Counted from the stretch's first letter, positions 8,172-17,590 are shown. The stretch is DNA of 64,000 bases from Desulfococcus multivorans (GCF_001854245.1 NZ_CP015381.1:1513501-1577500); one strand, 5' to 3'. The notes: a model not told the origin generated them from the sequence alone. Program-made: numbers and translations.

Positions 8172-9395
8172 ATGCCTGCAACACTGAACCATCTCAAGTA
8201 TTACCGGCTTCCATGGAATTATGCCGACAACGGCATCTCCTGGCTGGAACCCACCACGGAATGCAATCTTCGATGCGAGGGGTGCTACCGTGATCCCCAT
8301 AGCGTCGGTCACAAGTCCCTCGATGCGGTGAGGGCCGAACTCCAAACCTTCAAGGCCTTGCGGAAAAGTGACTGCATGAGCATCGCCGGGGGGGATCCCC
8401 TCGTCTATCCTCATATCGTGGAGCTGGTTAAAATGGTCAGAGAGATGGGGTGGAAGCCGATCATCAACACCAACGGGCTCGCTCTCGACGCGCCGCTTCT
8501 GAAAGCGCTCAAGCGTGCCGGAGTGTTCGGTTTTACATTTCATATCGACACGAGTCAGAAGCGCCCCAGGGTAACGGCCGAAACAGAAACCGAACTCAAC
8601 GCCCTTCGGTTTCGGTATGCGCGAATGCTGGCCGAAGAGGGCGGGCTGTCGTGCTCCTTCAACGCTACGGTGTCGGAAAAGACGGTTCACGAAATTCCCG
8701 GTCTGGTCGAGTGGGCGCGCCGACATGCCGACATCGTCCATACGATGGTGTTCATTTTGTTTCGTTCACCGGGATTGAGCGGTGATTTCGAATATTATGC
8801 AGGGGGCCGCAGGATCGATTTCAACGAGACCTACAAGGAAACGGAATGGGCCGGCCAAAAAATCCTCATGGCAGAGGATATCGTCGAAAAGATCCGGGAG
8901 GCCGAGCCCGCCTATGAACCGTGCGCCTATCTCAACGGCACCGCCGATCCAAGCTCTTTTAAATGGCTTCTGGCCAATCGGATCGTCTTCAACGGCGAGA
9001 CCATGGGATATGTTTCCCCAAAGTTCATGGAGATGATTCAGACCGGCTATCATCTGTTCGCCGGGAAGTACTTGTCATATGCCCAGCCGCGAAGCACCTC
9101 ACGGGGAAAGTCGGCGGCATTTTTCATGGGGCTATTTGACCATGGAATGCGCCGCATTGCCGGGAATCTTTTGAATCGGATTTCCCGGAAGCCTTCCCAC
9201 GCCCTCAGGCCGGCCCATATTCAGAGCATCATGATTATTCAGCCGGTAAACATGTTGGCTGACGGCCGGCAGGACATGTGCGACAGCTGCCCCGACATCA
9301 CTGTCCATGATGGAAAACTGGTCTGGAGTTGCCGTTTGGAAGAGATGAACCGGTTCGGCACGTTCGTCCAGTCGGTTCCCAGGAAGAGGTCCTGA
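8172..9395 (+). CDS. Radical SAM protein of unknown substrate
   Basis: The 407-residue product carries the radical SAM cluster motif CNLRCEGC (Cys31, Cys35, Cys38), followed by SIAGGDPLVYPHI, the GGEP-like SAM-binding motif, and INTNGLALD. Near the C-terminus CDSCPD and a further cysteine (WSCRLEE) could bind an accessory cluster, as in SPASM-type proteins. The start is the ATG at 8172, with GGAG about 10 bases upstream; an in-frame TTG at 8151 is less likely. The stop lies 4 bases from that of the convergent lipid-kinase-like gene. The substrate is unknown; its place between lipid-linked genes hints at lipid or head-group modification, but that is inference. Confidence 0.8.
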   Translation: MPATLNHLKYYRLPWNYADNGISWLEPTTECNLRCEGCYRDPHSVGHKSLDAVRAELQTFKALRKSDCMSIAGGDPLVYPHIVELVKMVREMGWKPIINTNGLALDAPLLKALKRAGVFGFTFHIDTSQKRPRVTAETETELNALRFRYARMLAEEGGLSCSFNATVSEKTVHEIPGLVEWARRHADIVHTMVFILFRSPGLSGDFEYYAGGRRIDFNETYKETEWAGQKILMAEDIVEKIREAEPAYEPCAYLNGTADPSSFKWLLANRIVFNGETMGYVSPKFMEMIQTGYHLFAGKYLSYAQPRSTSRGKSAAFFMGLFDHGMRRIAGNLLNRISRKPSHALRPAHIQSIMIIQPVNMLADGRQDMCDSCPDITVHDGKLVWSCRLEEMNRFGTFVQSVPRKRS

Positions 9396-9399
9396 CGCA

Positions 9400-10356
9400 T
9401 TACAGCCGAAGAAACGTTGCGGTTCCGCCAAGATCGACGATGATGGATTCAGGGTGCGATTCGGTCCGGTAGCATTCGCCGTCGAGGATGAATCCGCTGT
9501 CCATGGTCAACTGTATACGATGGGCGTTGCGGCTGGAATACCCGTTTTCCGGCGTACCCCAGGGGGTGGTCCGGCCTCGGGCGAGGTAGGGAAGGGCACG
9601 CAGAAAATGGCGCGGCCGGGCATTCATGGCGGTGAAGTGGAGAGGTGCGTTCTCTTTGCCCCAATGGGGACGCAAACCGAGGAACAGCCGTTCGAGGGTG
9701 CTGATGTAAATCAGAAGATACTCGCTCTGCTGGGGGGGATCCTGATCAACGCGGACGGTGACGGTGACCGGCTTTAGAATCCGGGTATCGCGGCGGACGG
9801 CTGCCAGCAGAAACCGGGCCAGCGTCAGGCTGGGTGCGATCTCGCCGTGAAGGCCCAGTGCATGGATATGGCGTTTGCAGTATTCGATTCCCTGGTATAC
9901 GGCAGCCGCCCCGAATATGAGTCCGTAGCGGGGATTCCGGTCGGATGCCGTCCGAACCCGCAGCACCGGTCGCTTTTGGATGGAGAAGCGCTGGGCCGGC
10001 GCCTCCAGCCAATCCAACAACCGTCGAAGCCCGCGGTCACGGGAGCCTCTCAGACCGACGTCTTCGGCGATAACGCTGTCCGTGCCTGAGCGAAGCACGG
10101 CCAGAAGCGGCGGCGAGGCGTAATGACGGTCCCGAAAGAGCGCCGTCAATACCGCCTGGATGGTACCGTCCCCGCCGTTGACAGCGATGACGTCCACGTT
10201 TTTATCGGCAAAGACCGACACGACGGCAGCGGCATCATCCGGATTTTGTGCTTCCCGGTGGAGCACTTCCGGTCGGCGCGCCAGGAGTGCTTCAATGGCC
10301 GCCAGCCCTTTTCGATTTCCGCCGCTGAGCGGATTGCTGATAATTCCAAGACGCAA
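9400..10356 (-). CDS. Diacylglycerol/sphingoid kinase-fold protein (DAGK catalytic domain)
   Basis: This 318-residue protein has the DAGK/sphingosine kinase/YegS fold: ISNPLSGGNRKG at residues 6-17 and the nucleotide-binding NGGDGT at 60-65. The C-terminal half ends with DSGFILDGECY, the usual second-domain motif with a catalytic aspartate. It probably phosphorylates a lipid hydroxyl; ceramide or a sphingoid base is a reasonable candidate given the cluster nearby, with diacylglycerol the alternative. The start is a TTG at 10356, supported by GGGAGG six bases upstream; the nearest ATG (10370) is out of frame. Known Caulobacter ceramide kinase belongs to a different family, so this would be an independent solution if the role is right. 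Confidence 0.78.
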   Translation of the reverse strand: MRLGIISNPLSGGNRKGLAAIEALLARRPEVLHREAQNPDDAAAVVSVFADKNVDVIAVNGGDGTIQAVLTALFRDRHYASPPLLAVLRSGTDSVIAEDVGLRGSRDRGLRRLLDWLEAPAQRFSIQKRPVLRVRTASDRNPRYGLIFGAAAVYQGIEYCKRHIHALGLHGEIAPSLTLARFLLAAVRRDTRILKPVTVTVRVDQDPPQQSEYLLIYISTLERLFLGLRPHWGKENAPLHFTAMNARPRHFLRALPYLARGRTTPWGTPENGYSSRNAHRIQLTMDSGFILDGECYRTESHPESIIVDLGGTATFLRL

Positions 10357-10514
10357 GTCGGCCTCCCCATGATCCCCAGGTTGACGATTCAGTCGAATAT
10401 CCCGCCGTCTGATCCGGCGTTGTCCGGACGCGACTGGATGGGGTTTATTTAAACGGCGAAGGGAAATGCGTCAACGACAAACATAGTTTTCCGAGCCGCT
10501 GGAAGGGAAGAAGC

Positions 10515-11468
10515 ATGTCCATGGTCCAAAAATTTTACAGGATAGCGAACGGCGTTTTCAGCAGTGGGATCACGTCTTTCATCTGGCATACCGCCGGATG
10601 CATTGGTGCCCTGCCGGATTACATCCGCATCAACACCGGCAGAATGTTAGGTCGCATCATCCTGAGGTGTGATTCGCGTCACAGGCGGATTGCCTTTAAA
10701 AATCTGCTGTCGGCTTATGGTGATGCGATGTCGGATGCTGAAATTCTGTCCCTTTGCCGAAAGGTATTTGAAAATCTGGGGCTTGTTTTCATGGAAGTCT
10801 GCTGGTCTCTGACGAAAGATCAGCCGGCGCTGTTTCGCCATTTCCGGATCGAAGGACGACATCATATGCGGGAGGCCCACAAGAAAGGAAAGGGCGTTCT
10901 GGTCCTCACAGCGCATTTTGGAAACTGGGAGCTTTTAACCGTCATCGGTGCCTTATTGGGATATCCATTCAGAATCGTATACCGCCCCATGGATTTTTCT
11001 CCCCTGGAGAACGTCGTCATCCGGTTGAGAACCCGTTTCGGCGGCGACATGATTCCCAAGAAAAAAGGGTTTCGCAAGATATTGAACAGCTTGGGACGCA
11101 ACGAACTGGTGGGGTTGTTGATGGATCAGAATGTCGCGTGCCGGGAAGGGGTGTTTATCCCGTTCTTCAACATGCCGGCATGTACGAACAAGGGGCTGGC
11201 GCTGCTGGCGCTGAAAACCGGCGCGCCCGTGATTCCTCTGTTTCTGAGACGGGATGAAAATGGGTACACGGCAGAGATATGGCCGGAAATTCCGCTGACG
11301 CGAACGGGTGATAAGATAAAGGATATCGAAATCAACACCGAGGCATACACCAGGGCAATCGAAGAAATCGTACGACAATACCCGGACCAATGGTTTGGAT
11401 GGTTGCACAGACGATGGAATACGCGTCCATTCTGCGAACTGCCCCTGCAGAAACCATCCGATCATTGA
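10515..11468 (+). CDS. LpxL/HtrB-like lysophospholipid acyltransferase
   Basis: The 317-residue protein belongs to the lipid A lauroyl/myristoyl acyltransferase family. The catalytic HX4E is HFGNWE (His134, Glu139), followed by VYRPMDFSPLE and a GLLMDQN block typical of the family. Hydrophobic residues near the N-terminus suggest inner-membrane attachment. It would add a secondary acyl chain to lipid A or acylate another lipid such as a sphingolipid or ornithine lipid. The ribosome site GGAAGGGAAG precedes the ATG. It is the first of a run of four plus-strand envelope genes with gaps of 3 bases or overlaps. Confidence 0.86.
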   Translation: MSMVQKFYRIANGVFSSGITSFIWHTAGCIGALPDYIRINTGRMLGRIILRCDSRHRRIAFKNLLSAYGDAMSDAEILSLCRKVFENLGLVFMEVCWSLTKDQPALFRHFRIEGRHHMREAHKKGKGVLVLTAHFGNWELLTVIGALLGYPFRIVYRPMDFSPLENVVIRLRTRFGGDMIPKKKGFRKILNSLGRNELVGLLMDQNVACREGVFIPFFNMPACTNKGLALLALKTGAPVIPLFLRRDENGYTAEIWPEIPLTRTGDKIKDIEINTEAYTRAIEEIVRQYPDQWFGWLHRRWNTRPFCELPLQKPSDH

Positions 11469-11471
11469 AAT

Positions 11472-13094
11472 ATGGCCACTTTCAATATCGATTCCGCTAC
11501 CATGAATTCCGGACGCCTTGTGCCGTTGTCGCCGGATAGGCCTTCAGTGCATCGTCCGTCCATGATGGGATTCCTGGCACTCTTTGCGGGGCTTCTCGCT
11601 CGCGCCTATCTCTACTGGATGGATCCTCTGATCAGTTCGGACGGCTTTTTATATGTACAGCAGGCGCGAGCCCTTTACTTCAGAGACTTTGACCAACTGC
11701 TCTCCTGCTATGACAACGTGTCCTGTTATCCTGTTTTTGTGGCCGCTGCCTTCTCTTTGTTTGGAGAGTGGGTGATTGCCGGACAAATGACCTCTCTTTT
11801 TTTCGGGACGCTCTCGCTGTTGCCGTTATACTGGATACTGAGACGATTTTTTGTCGAACCCACTGCATCGATAACCCTTCTCATATTTGCGCTGCTGCCG
11901 GTTTTTGTATGGTTGAGCCGGGATGTTTTAAGAGACCCCACCTACTGGTGTTTTTCTCTTTTTGGGCTATACTTCTTTTTGCGACATATCGAACATCGAA
12001 GACCAATGGGGTTATTCATCAGCAGTATCTGCTTTTTGATGGGTGCATGGGCTCGAATCGAGGGATGCCTTTTTATATTGGCGAGTGCCTGTTATCTCAT
12101 ATTTTCATGTCGACCTGAAAAATGGCGGGATCTTTTTATTTTTTTCAGCCCTTATATTGTTGCCGCAGCGGCCGGTATACTGTATTCTCAGGTAGCGGGC
12201 ATCGAGACGATGGATGTGTTGAAACCCGAACGGCTTCTGACGCGTCCCGGGGAGTTTTTGTCAAAATATCGAGAAATCAGAGATCATCTTACAGCGTTGG
12301 TTCGTGAAAATCCAACGCCCATAAGCCCCTATTTTTTCGACTGGGTGCGACACCTGGTCTGGTTCCTGCCGTTCGCCATCCTGATGGTCCAGATTACAGA
12401 GACCCTTTTCTATCTGTTTTTCATCATTCTGATTTCGGGAATAGTTGTCTGGCGTCATGAGATTTTGCGGGATCGACGGCTCATTTTTCTTGCTGCGCTG
12501 TCCATTGCCGCCCTGATGGTGCTGTACATGCAGATTGTCTATAATTGGTCCATGACCGACCGCTTTATAGCCTTGTTTCTTTTTCCGGCCTTCGTGTTTC
12601 TGGGTGCGGGGGTTTCCTGTTCGGCATCGGCGTTGAGCACGTATTTCAAGCTGACGCCTAAAAAGGCACACATCCTGATGTGTGTTATTGTTCTTGCGGT
12701 ATTCGTTCCCAAGATCCTGCGTGCCAATTATGACACGGAAAAGTTGATATTCTCCGAGATCGGTGAATTCATTGCACAAAAAGAGAAAAATCAAAGAGTG
12801 GTTTCCGTTGCAGGAAATTTTAAGGAACTTCGCGCCGTCCATTTTTATGCCAACCGGAATTATCCGGGAGCGCCTTGTTTTGAGGACGGCATCAGTATTT
12901 TGAAGCAATCCGATAGAGCGTCTCTCGTCTTTGTGCTGTCACACGGATTTGATTATTTTGTGTGGAACGAAAAGGCCTGGCAAAATGGTTATCCTGAAAC
13001 ACTGCTGCCCGAAAGACAGGGGCAATTCCAGAAACTGAGGCAGTGGTCCTCGGCGCGCGAGGGGGATTTGATCCTTTATGAGGTGAGGCAATGA
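11472..13094 (+). CDS. GT-C fold polyprenyl-linked glycosyltransferase (PMT/ArnT-like)
   Basis: This 540-residue integral membrane protein has about ten hydrophobic segments. The first periplasmic loop contains SDGFLYVQQAR, with the acidic residue expected of GT-C (family 39/83) enzymes that take sugar from undecaprenyl phosphate. A soluble C-terminal part of about 110 residues follows. It probably transfers a sugar to LPS core or another envelope glycan on the periplasmic side. It starts 3 bases after the acyltransferase stop and overlaps the next gene by 4 bases. The N-terminal 30 residues are poorly defined, so a later ATG (for example Met12 or Met31) could be the real start. Confidence 0.77.
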   Translation: MATFNIDSATMNSGRLVPLSPDRPSVHRPSMMGFLALFAGLLARAYLYWMDPLISSDGFLYVQQARALYFRDFDQLLSCYDNVSCYPVFVAAAFSLFGEWVIAGQMTSLFFGTLSLLPLYWILRRFFVEPTASITLLIFALLPVFVWLSRDVLRDPTYWCFSLFGLYFFLRHIEHRRPMGLFISSICFLMGAWARIEGCLFILASACYLIFSCRPEKWRDLFIFFSPYIVAAAAGILYSQVAGIETMDVLKPERLLTRPGEFLSKYREIRDHLTALVRENPTPISPYFFDWVRHLVWFLPFAILMVQITETLFYLFFIILISGIVVWRHEILRDRRLIFLAALSIAALMVLYMQIVYNWSMTDRFIALFLFPAFVFLGAGVSCSASALSTYFKLTPKKAHILMCVIVLAVFVPKILRANYDTEKLIFSEIGEFIAQKEKNQRVVSVAGNFKELRAVHFYANRNYPGAPCFEDGISILKQSDRASLVFVLSHGFDYFVWNEKAWQNGYPETLLPERQGQFQKLRQWSSAREGDLILYEVRQ

Positions 13095-14221
13095 AAATCG
13101 GTCTGGTATGTCGCCGGTTTGTTTTCAATGGCGGAGGGCTCGAGAAATATACCATTGACCTCAGCCGGTCTTTGATGGAACTGAGGCATGAAGTCCATGT
13201 TTTTGCCGCCGAATGGAACGATATTCCAGGCGTGGTCTTTCATCGCGTACCGATGATCCCTTTCTCGTCGCCTGTCAAAAATCTCAGCTTCGGGATGATG
13301 GCTGCCAAAATCAGCGGTCAGGTGGCCTTGGATGTCCTGCAGAGCATGGAAAGAATATGGCAGCAGGATATTTTCAGGGCATCCGACGGTATCAATCCGG
13401 TTCAGATGCTGCAGAAATATCCCAATCCATGGGTGCGACGATTCAAGTCCGCCGGACCGCGTCGCAGGATACTGGCGTTGCTTGAAAATCGGATTTTCCT
13501 GAAAGGGGGATGTCGATTTGTGGTGACGAATTCCAGACTGGTCAGAAACCAGATCACGGCATACTACAATGTTCCGCCGGAGAAGATACATGTCATTTAC
13601 AACAGTGTGGACAGGAACAGGTTTTCTCCTGAAAACAGAGCCGACTCCCGCCGGAAAATCAGGAATCGTCACGGTATCGATCCTCAAAAACGAATTGTTT
13701 TTTTTGCAGGCAATAATTTCAGATTGAAAGGGCTTCAAATGCTGTTTGAAGCCGTTGCCGTCCTGGGGCAAAAGGATGTCTGCGTTATGGTCGCAGGCGG
13801 CGACCCGGTAAAGGTCTACGAAAAAAGATTGGAAAAACTGGGTATTCGGGATCAGGTAATATTTTTGGGGAGGGTTTCGGATCCTGAACACTACTACCGT
13901 GCCGCGGATATCTTTGTACTGCCGACCCGATATGATGCATTCGCCAATGTCTGTCTGGAGGCTCTGGCTTGCGGCACCCCGGTTATCACCACACAAAGCA
14001 ACGGCGCTGCCGAGATTATAAAGGACGACATGACCGGATATGTACTCAAGACGTGGGAAGCCCGTGAACTCGCATATCGTCTGAAGGTGTTCATGACCCG
14101 TGACGATAGAAAATGGATGAGTGAACAGGCGGCTTCGGCTGCGGCGCGGTTTACTTCCGAACGATCCATGGATCGACTGATTCAGCTTTATCATCACGTT
14201 CGCGAGGCAAAAAGAGGATGA
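13091..14221 (+). CDS. Glycosyltransferase family 4, WaaG-like
   Basis: The 376-residue product has a GT-B fold: FNGGGLEKYTIDL in the acceptor domain, and NSVDRNRFSP and LGRVSDPEHYYRAADIFVLPTRYDAFANV in the donor domain, with the conserved glutamate in CLEALACGTPVI. It is closest in appearance to WaaG, the LPS core glucosyltransferase I. It overlaps the upstream gene as ATGA with GAGGTGAGG before the start, and the downstream WaaP-like gene also as ATGA. This coupling with a heptose kinase supports an LPS-core role in the cytoplasm. Confidence 0.87.
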   Translation: MKIGLVCRRFVFNGGGLEKYTIDLSRSLMELRHEVHVFAAEWNDIPGVVFHRVPMIPFSSPVKNLSFGMMAAKISGQVALDVLQSMERIWQQDIFRASDGINPVQMLQKYPNPWVRRFKSAGPRRRILALLENRIFLKGGCRFVVTNSRLVRNQITAYYNVPPEKIHVIYNSVDRNRFSPENRADSRRKIRNRHGIDPQKRIVFFAGNNFRLKGLQMLFEAVAVLGQKDVCVMVAGGDPVKVYEKRLEKLGIRDQVIFLGRVSDPEHYYRAADIFVLPTRYDAFANVCLEALACGTPVITTQSNGAAEIIKDDMTGYVLKTWEARELAYRLKVFMTRDDRKWMSEQAASAAARFTSERSMDRLIQLYHHVREAKRG

Positions 14222-15135
14222 CACCGGAAAAAGCGCCTGTCACACGAATGTATTCCCGCGGGATCATCATTAATCAAAACTATCAGGATATCCTTGAGAA
14301 AACCAATCTTGCGGGTTTTGATGACCTCTACAATTATCCTTTTGGTAAAACCTTGAAGCGTATTCCTGAAAGGCGGGTCATTCGTTTTGAACTCCCCTGG
14401 CAAGGGCGTAGGCGTGTATTTTATCTCAAGCGCCATGAAACGGAATCCCCGGACATCGGGGCGCTGGCGCGCATCGGCATCAGGCGTGCGGGGGCTTCAT
14501 CGGGTATGACGGAATTTGAAAATCTCTGTGATTTTCGACAACACGGTCTGGCAACCGTCACCCCGGTCGCGGCAGGTGAACGCCGGGTCGGGATGTTTAA
14601 ATATCGATCCTTTCTGGTCACGGAAAGTTTTGAGCCCTATATCGCGCTTGAGCAGTTGATGGAATTGCATCCGAATCGATTGCGGGGCGAAACGGGAAGC
14701 CACTATAAGCGTAAGCTGATCGAGGCCGTTGCCAAAACCGCCCGTCGCATGCATGAGGCCGGCGCCAATCACCGGGATTTCAATGCCACGCATGTTCTGG
14801 TCGGCCCTGAAGCCGCAGACGGCCTGCCGAAAATAGCCTTGTTCGATCTTCAACGCGTCGACCGCCGCCGATGGCAACGGTTTCGATGGATGGTCAAAAC
14901 CCTTGCGGAACTGAACTACACCCTTCCTGAAACGCTCTTTTCAAAGGAAGACCGGCTGAAATTGTTGATGGACTACAAAGGCGTGAATCGACTCTCGCTC
15001 TGGAGCCGGTTTCAACTTTGCTGGATCATGAAAAAAATCGAGCGCATCCGTCGTCACACCCTAAAAAATCGGATTCGGCGCGAAAAGGCCGGTCATCAGG
15101 AGGGAAAGTCGGCCAAGGACGGCACGGCTCTATGA
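14218..15135 (+). CDS. waaP: Lipopolysaccharide core heptose kinase, WaaP-like
   Basis: This 305-residue eukaryotic-like kinase has the catalytic loop HRDFNATHVLV (Asp187, Asn192 region) and the metal-binding FDLQR at 209-213, both in the WaaP/InaA form. It would phosphorylate an inner-core heptose of LPS. The start overlaps the GT4 gene by four bases (ATGA). The last ~25 residues are basic. A palindromic repeat follows 37 bases after the stop, so the operon probably ends here. Confidence 0.85.
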   Translation: MTPEKAPVTRMYSRGIIINQNYQDILEKTNLAGFDDLYNYPFGKTLKRIPERRVIRFELPWQGRRRVFYLKRHETESPDIGALARIGIRRAGASSGMTEFENLCDFRQHGLATVTPVAAGERRVGMFKYRSFLVTESFEPYIALEQLMELHPNRLRGETGSHYKRKLIEAVAKTARRMHEAGANHRDFNATHVLVGPEAADGLPKIALFDLQRVDRRRWQRFRWMVKTLAELNYTLPETLFSKEDRLKLLMDYKGVNRLSLWSRFQLCWIMKKIERIRRHTLKNRIRREKAGHQEGKSAKDGTAL

Positions 15136-15172
15136 TCGCCCCGGCAATCGGGATGTTGAATTTTTACAGAAT

Positions 15173-15230
15173 TCAACTTTCGACTTTCATGATGTTGACC
15201 GGCACCGGCCTATGAAAGTCGAAAGTTGAG
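15173..15230. repeat. Dispersed palindromic repeat, copy 4 (short, perfect)
   Basis: Perfect 18-bp arms, TCAACTTTCGACTTTCAT at 15173-15190 and its complement to 15229, enclose a 21-base spacer GATGTTGACCGGCACCGGCCT. The element lies between two convergent genes, the WaaP-like kinase and the GT2, where a hairpin could end transcription or protect the 3' ends of both messages. Confidence 0.92.
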
Positions 15231-15273
15231 TACAGAATCTTCAATGCGGCAGCACTCGATGAAGGGCTTCTTG

Positions 15274-16188
15274 TTATCGCTCATACCGATGGCGGATATC
15301 TTGAAGATAGGCGGCCAGGTACCTTCTGCGGAACTTTTTCTTGTCCCGGATGTACCCCATCCTTGCCGCTTTTGTGTAAAAAGAGCGAAACGCTTTGTAT
15401 TTATGAGATTTATAGAGCGCCCGAAGTGCTTCTTCTACATCGGAACAGATAAATGATCGTAAATCCGATGCGCTCAACTGCGTCATCAGAACTGGAGAAT
15501 CGGCGATGATGCTCGAGAAGAGCATACCCTGATCGATGATTTGCCGGTAGTCGTTTCTCGCCCGCTTTTCGCCGCAAACATTGCGGACGGTTCCGATTTC
15601 CTCCCCGCAATACCTGAAGGGGTGTCGATGCAGAAGCCGTATCAGCAGTTCGATATCCTCCTTATTGCGCAGCCGTGGATTGTACATCCCCGTGTGTAAG
15701 AACACATCCCTGTCGATCAGGAATCCGTTATTGTGGCACCAACTCTTGTTCTCAAGGTATTGTGAAAGGCGTAATTCATCTCCCCGATTTTTTTCACGCA
15801 GCAGCGGATGATGCGTCGATCTCACGGGTTTCAAAAGCCCAAAGGACGCCGTAATTTCCCCGGGTCTCTCGTTCAACAGGGACACTCTTGACGCAACAGC
15901 ATTGGGTTCCAGCATATCATCGGAGTCGAGGAAACAGATGCAGTCGCTGCGGCTTGCTTCCACACCGATGTTTCTGCAGGCGGATGGTCCGCGATTGATC
16001 TTTTGAACAACGATCCGGATCCGTTGAGCATAGATCTCCCGAAGCCGTTCCGCCGTATTGTCGCTGGAGGCATCGTCAACAATGATACAATGCGTTCGGG
16101 TATACGTTTGCGCCAATACGGAGTCAACAGCCGAGCAGATAAACGGCCATCGGTTGAAGGTCGGGATGATTACCGTCACACTTTTCAT
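15274..16188 (-). CDS. Glycosyltransferase family 2
   Basis: The 304-residue protein has a GT-A fold with VTVIIPTFNRWPFI at the N-terminus, IIVDDASSDNTAE, and the metal-binding DSDD at residues 88-91. The acceptor is unknown; LPS core or O-chain is likely from the neighbours. A CAGGAG ribosome site lies 8 bases before the ATG. The ATG directly follows the stop of the GT9 gene, so the two form an operon. Confidence 0.88.
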   Translation of the reverse strand: MKSVTVIIPTFNRWPFICSAVDSVLAQTYTRTHCIIVDDASSDNTAERLREIYAQRIRIVVQKINRGPSACRNIGVEASRSDCICFLDSDDMLEPNAVASRVSLLNERPGEITASFGLLKPVRSTHHPLLREKNRGDELRLSQYLENKSWCHNNGFLIDRDVFLHTGMYNPRLRNKEDIELLIRLLHRHPFRYCGEEIGTVRNVCGEKRARNDYRQIIDQGMLFSSIIADSPVLMTQLSASDLRSFICSDVEEALRALYKSHKYKAFRSFYTKAARMGYIRDKKKFRRRYLAAYLQDIRHRYER

Positions 16189-17280
16189 TTACGACTCCTG
16201 CAGTTGTTCAATGATGCTTTTCACCGCGGCCCAGACACGGTCGACCGTTATCACGTTCATGCAGTAGTCGGAGCCGTGGGGGCAGTCTGGACGCGAGTGG
16301 CCGCAGGGTCGGCAAGGGAAGACCGCTGCAATGGCGATGTCATGGCGTCGTCTTGGGCGCCAGGCTTCCCATTGGGTGGGACCGAAAAGGGATACGCTGG
16401 GCGTGTTGACGGCAGTTGCGATGTGGATGGGAGATGAATCGTTGCCGATAAGAATGCCGGCCTGTCGAATCAATGCCGGCAGATCCGCCAACGGAAGACG
16501 TCCTGCCGTGTTGACACACGGGGCGGTCATGAGATTTTCAATCCTGCGGCATGTTTTCGCATCTTTCGAACCTCCGGAAAGCACAACCTGAAGGTTCAGG
16601 CTTTGGAACAGACGATCCCCGATTTCGGCAAATCGTTCCTCCGGCCAACGCTTATACCAACGTCTGGCGCCAGGATGAATTACGGCGTAGGGCGCATCCA
16701 GCCGCATCCCGGCTTGCTTGAGCCGCTGCATGACAATGCCGATGCGATCTGCGGAGACCGGCAGTCTGGGGTGTGGGGATGCATGATGAAATCCCAGAAG
16801 TTCTCCCATAGACAGATGGTGATCGACGGTATGGACCTGTCCGAAATAGTACGGGACCGTGTGGGTATAGACCAGATTTTTCGGAAAAATCGCACCGTCA
16901 TATCCCAGACGGTAACGGGCGCCGCTCAATATCGTGATAAGTGCCGAACGATCGTTTCGGGTCAGATCGATGACCAACTGAAACCGGTTTTGGATCAATC
17001 GCCGCAAAAAGCGAAAGAGATATCCAAGCGATCTGTTGGTCCGCCCATAATCGAAGACATGAACCTGATACAGGCTCGGATGATCCACAACGATATCTTC
17101 AACGCTTTTATTGACCAGCAAATGAATTCTGGCGTGGGGAATGTGAGCTTTTATGGCGTCGATGAGGGGCGTGACGAGAACGGTATCACCGATATACCGC
17201 ATCTTGATGAGGAGGATATCCCGTATCTTTCGTTTTTGGCGAGGCGATATCGGATCCGTTTTTTGAAAAAGATGGGCCAT
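16189..17280 (-). CDS. Glycosyltransferase family 9 (LPS heptosyltransferase, WaaF/WaaQ-like)
   Basis: The 363-residue protein is a GT9 heptosyltransferase: ILLIKMRYIGDTVLVTPLI at the N-terminus, HPGARRWYKRWP near 202-213 and GNDSSPIHIA near 279-288, where Asp281 matches the donor-binding residue. The C-terminus has a cysteine cluster (CRPC, CPHG, YC) common in WaaQ-like members. It would add heptose to the inner core of LPS in the cytoplasm. It leads a two-gene minus-strand operon with the GT2. Confidence 0.88.
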   Translation of the reverse strand: MAHLFQKTDPISPRQKRKIRDILLIKMRYIGDTVLVTPLIDAIKAHIPHARIHLLVNKSVEDIVVDHPSLYQVHVFDYGRTNRSLGYLFRFLRRLIQNRFQLVIDLTRNDRSALITILSGARYRLGYDGAIFPKNLVYTHTVPYYFGQVHTVDHHLSMGELLGFHHASPHPRLPVSADRIGIVMQRLKQAGMRLDAPYAVIHPGARRWYKRWPEERFAEIGDRLFQSLNLQVVLSGGSKDAKTCRRIENLMTAPCVNTAGRLPLADLPALIRQAGILIGNDSSPIHIATAVNTPSVSLFGPTQWEAWRPRRRHDIAIAAVFPCRPCGHSRPDCPHGSDYCMNVITVDRVWAAVKSIIEQLQES

Positions 17281-17505
17281 ATATTAGCAATATATACCAC
17301 ACGATTCGTCATCAGGATGCAACAAACGAAAAAAAGATTCCCGGTTTCCGAATTCTTTTTTGAGCCGCCTTTCCGGTTTTCGTCTGTTGAGGTATTGCAT
17401 GCCCTGATTTGAAAAGCTCACTGTTTTGGTGGGGTTTGTTAACCGGCTTGCGGGCAATCGTCAAGGAAAATATCGAACTGCTCTGCAAAACCGGTCCGCA
17501 AAAGA

Positions 17506-17533
17506 TTGATTAATCGAGTGAATGGGTTATAAT
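17506..17533 (+). promoter_or_regulatory. Promoter of the EEP phosphatase / aminopeptidase operon
   Basis: TTGATT (17506-17511) is followed after 16 bases by a perfect TATAAT (17528-17533). Transcription would begin near 17540, about 50 bases before the ATG at 17591, which argues against the upstream in-frame start at 17522. The rest of the gap 17281-17590 shows no gene. Confidence 0.6.
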
Positions 17534-17590
17534 AATTTGTTTGGTAAGGTTTGGTTTTGGTCTCTCGTTCAGTTTTCGAAAAGGACATCC

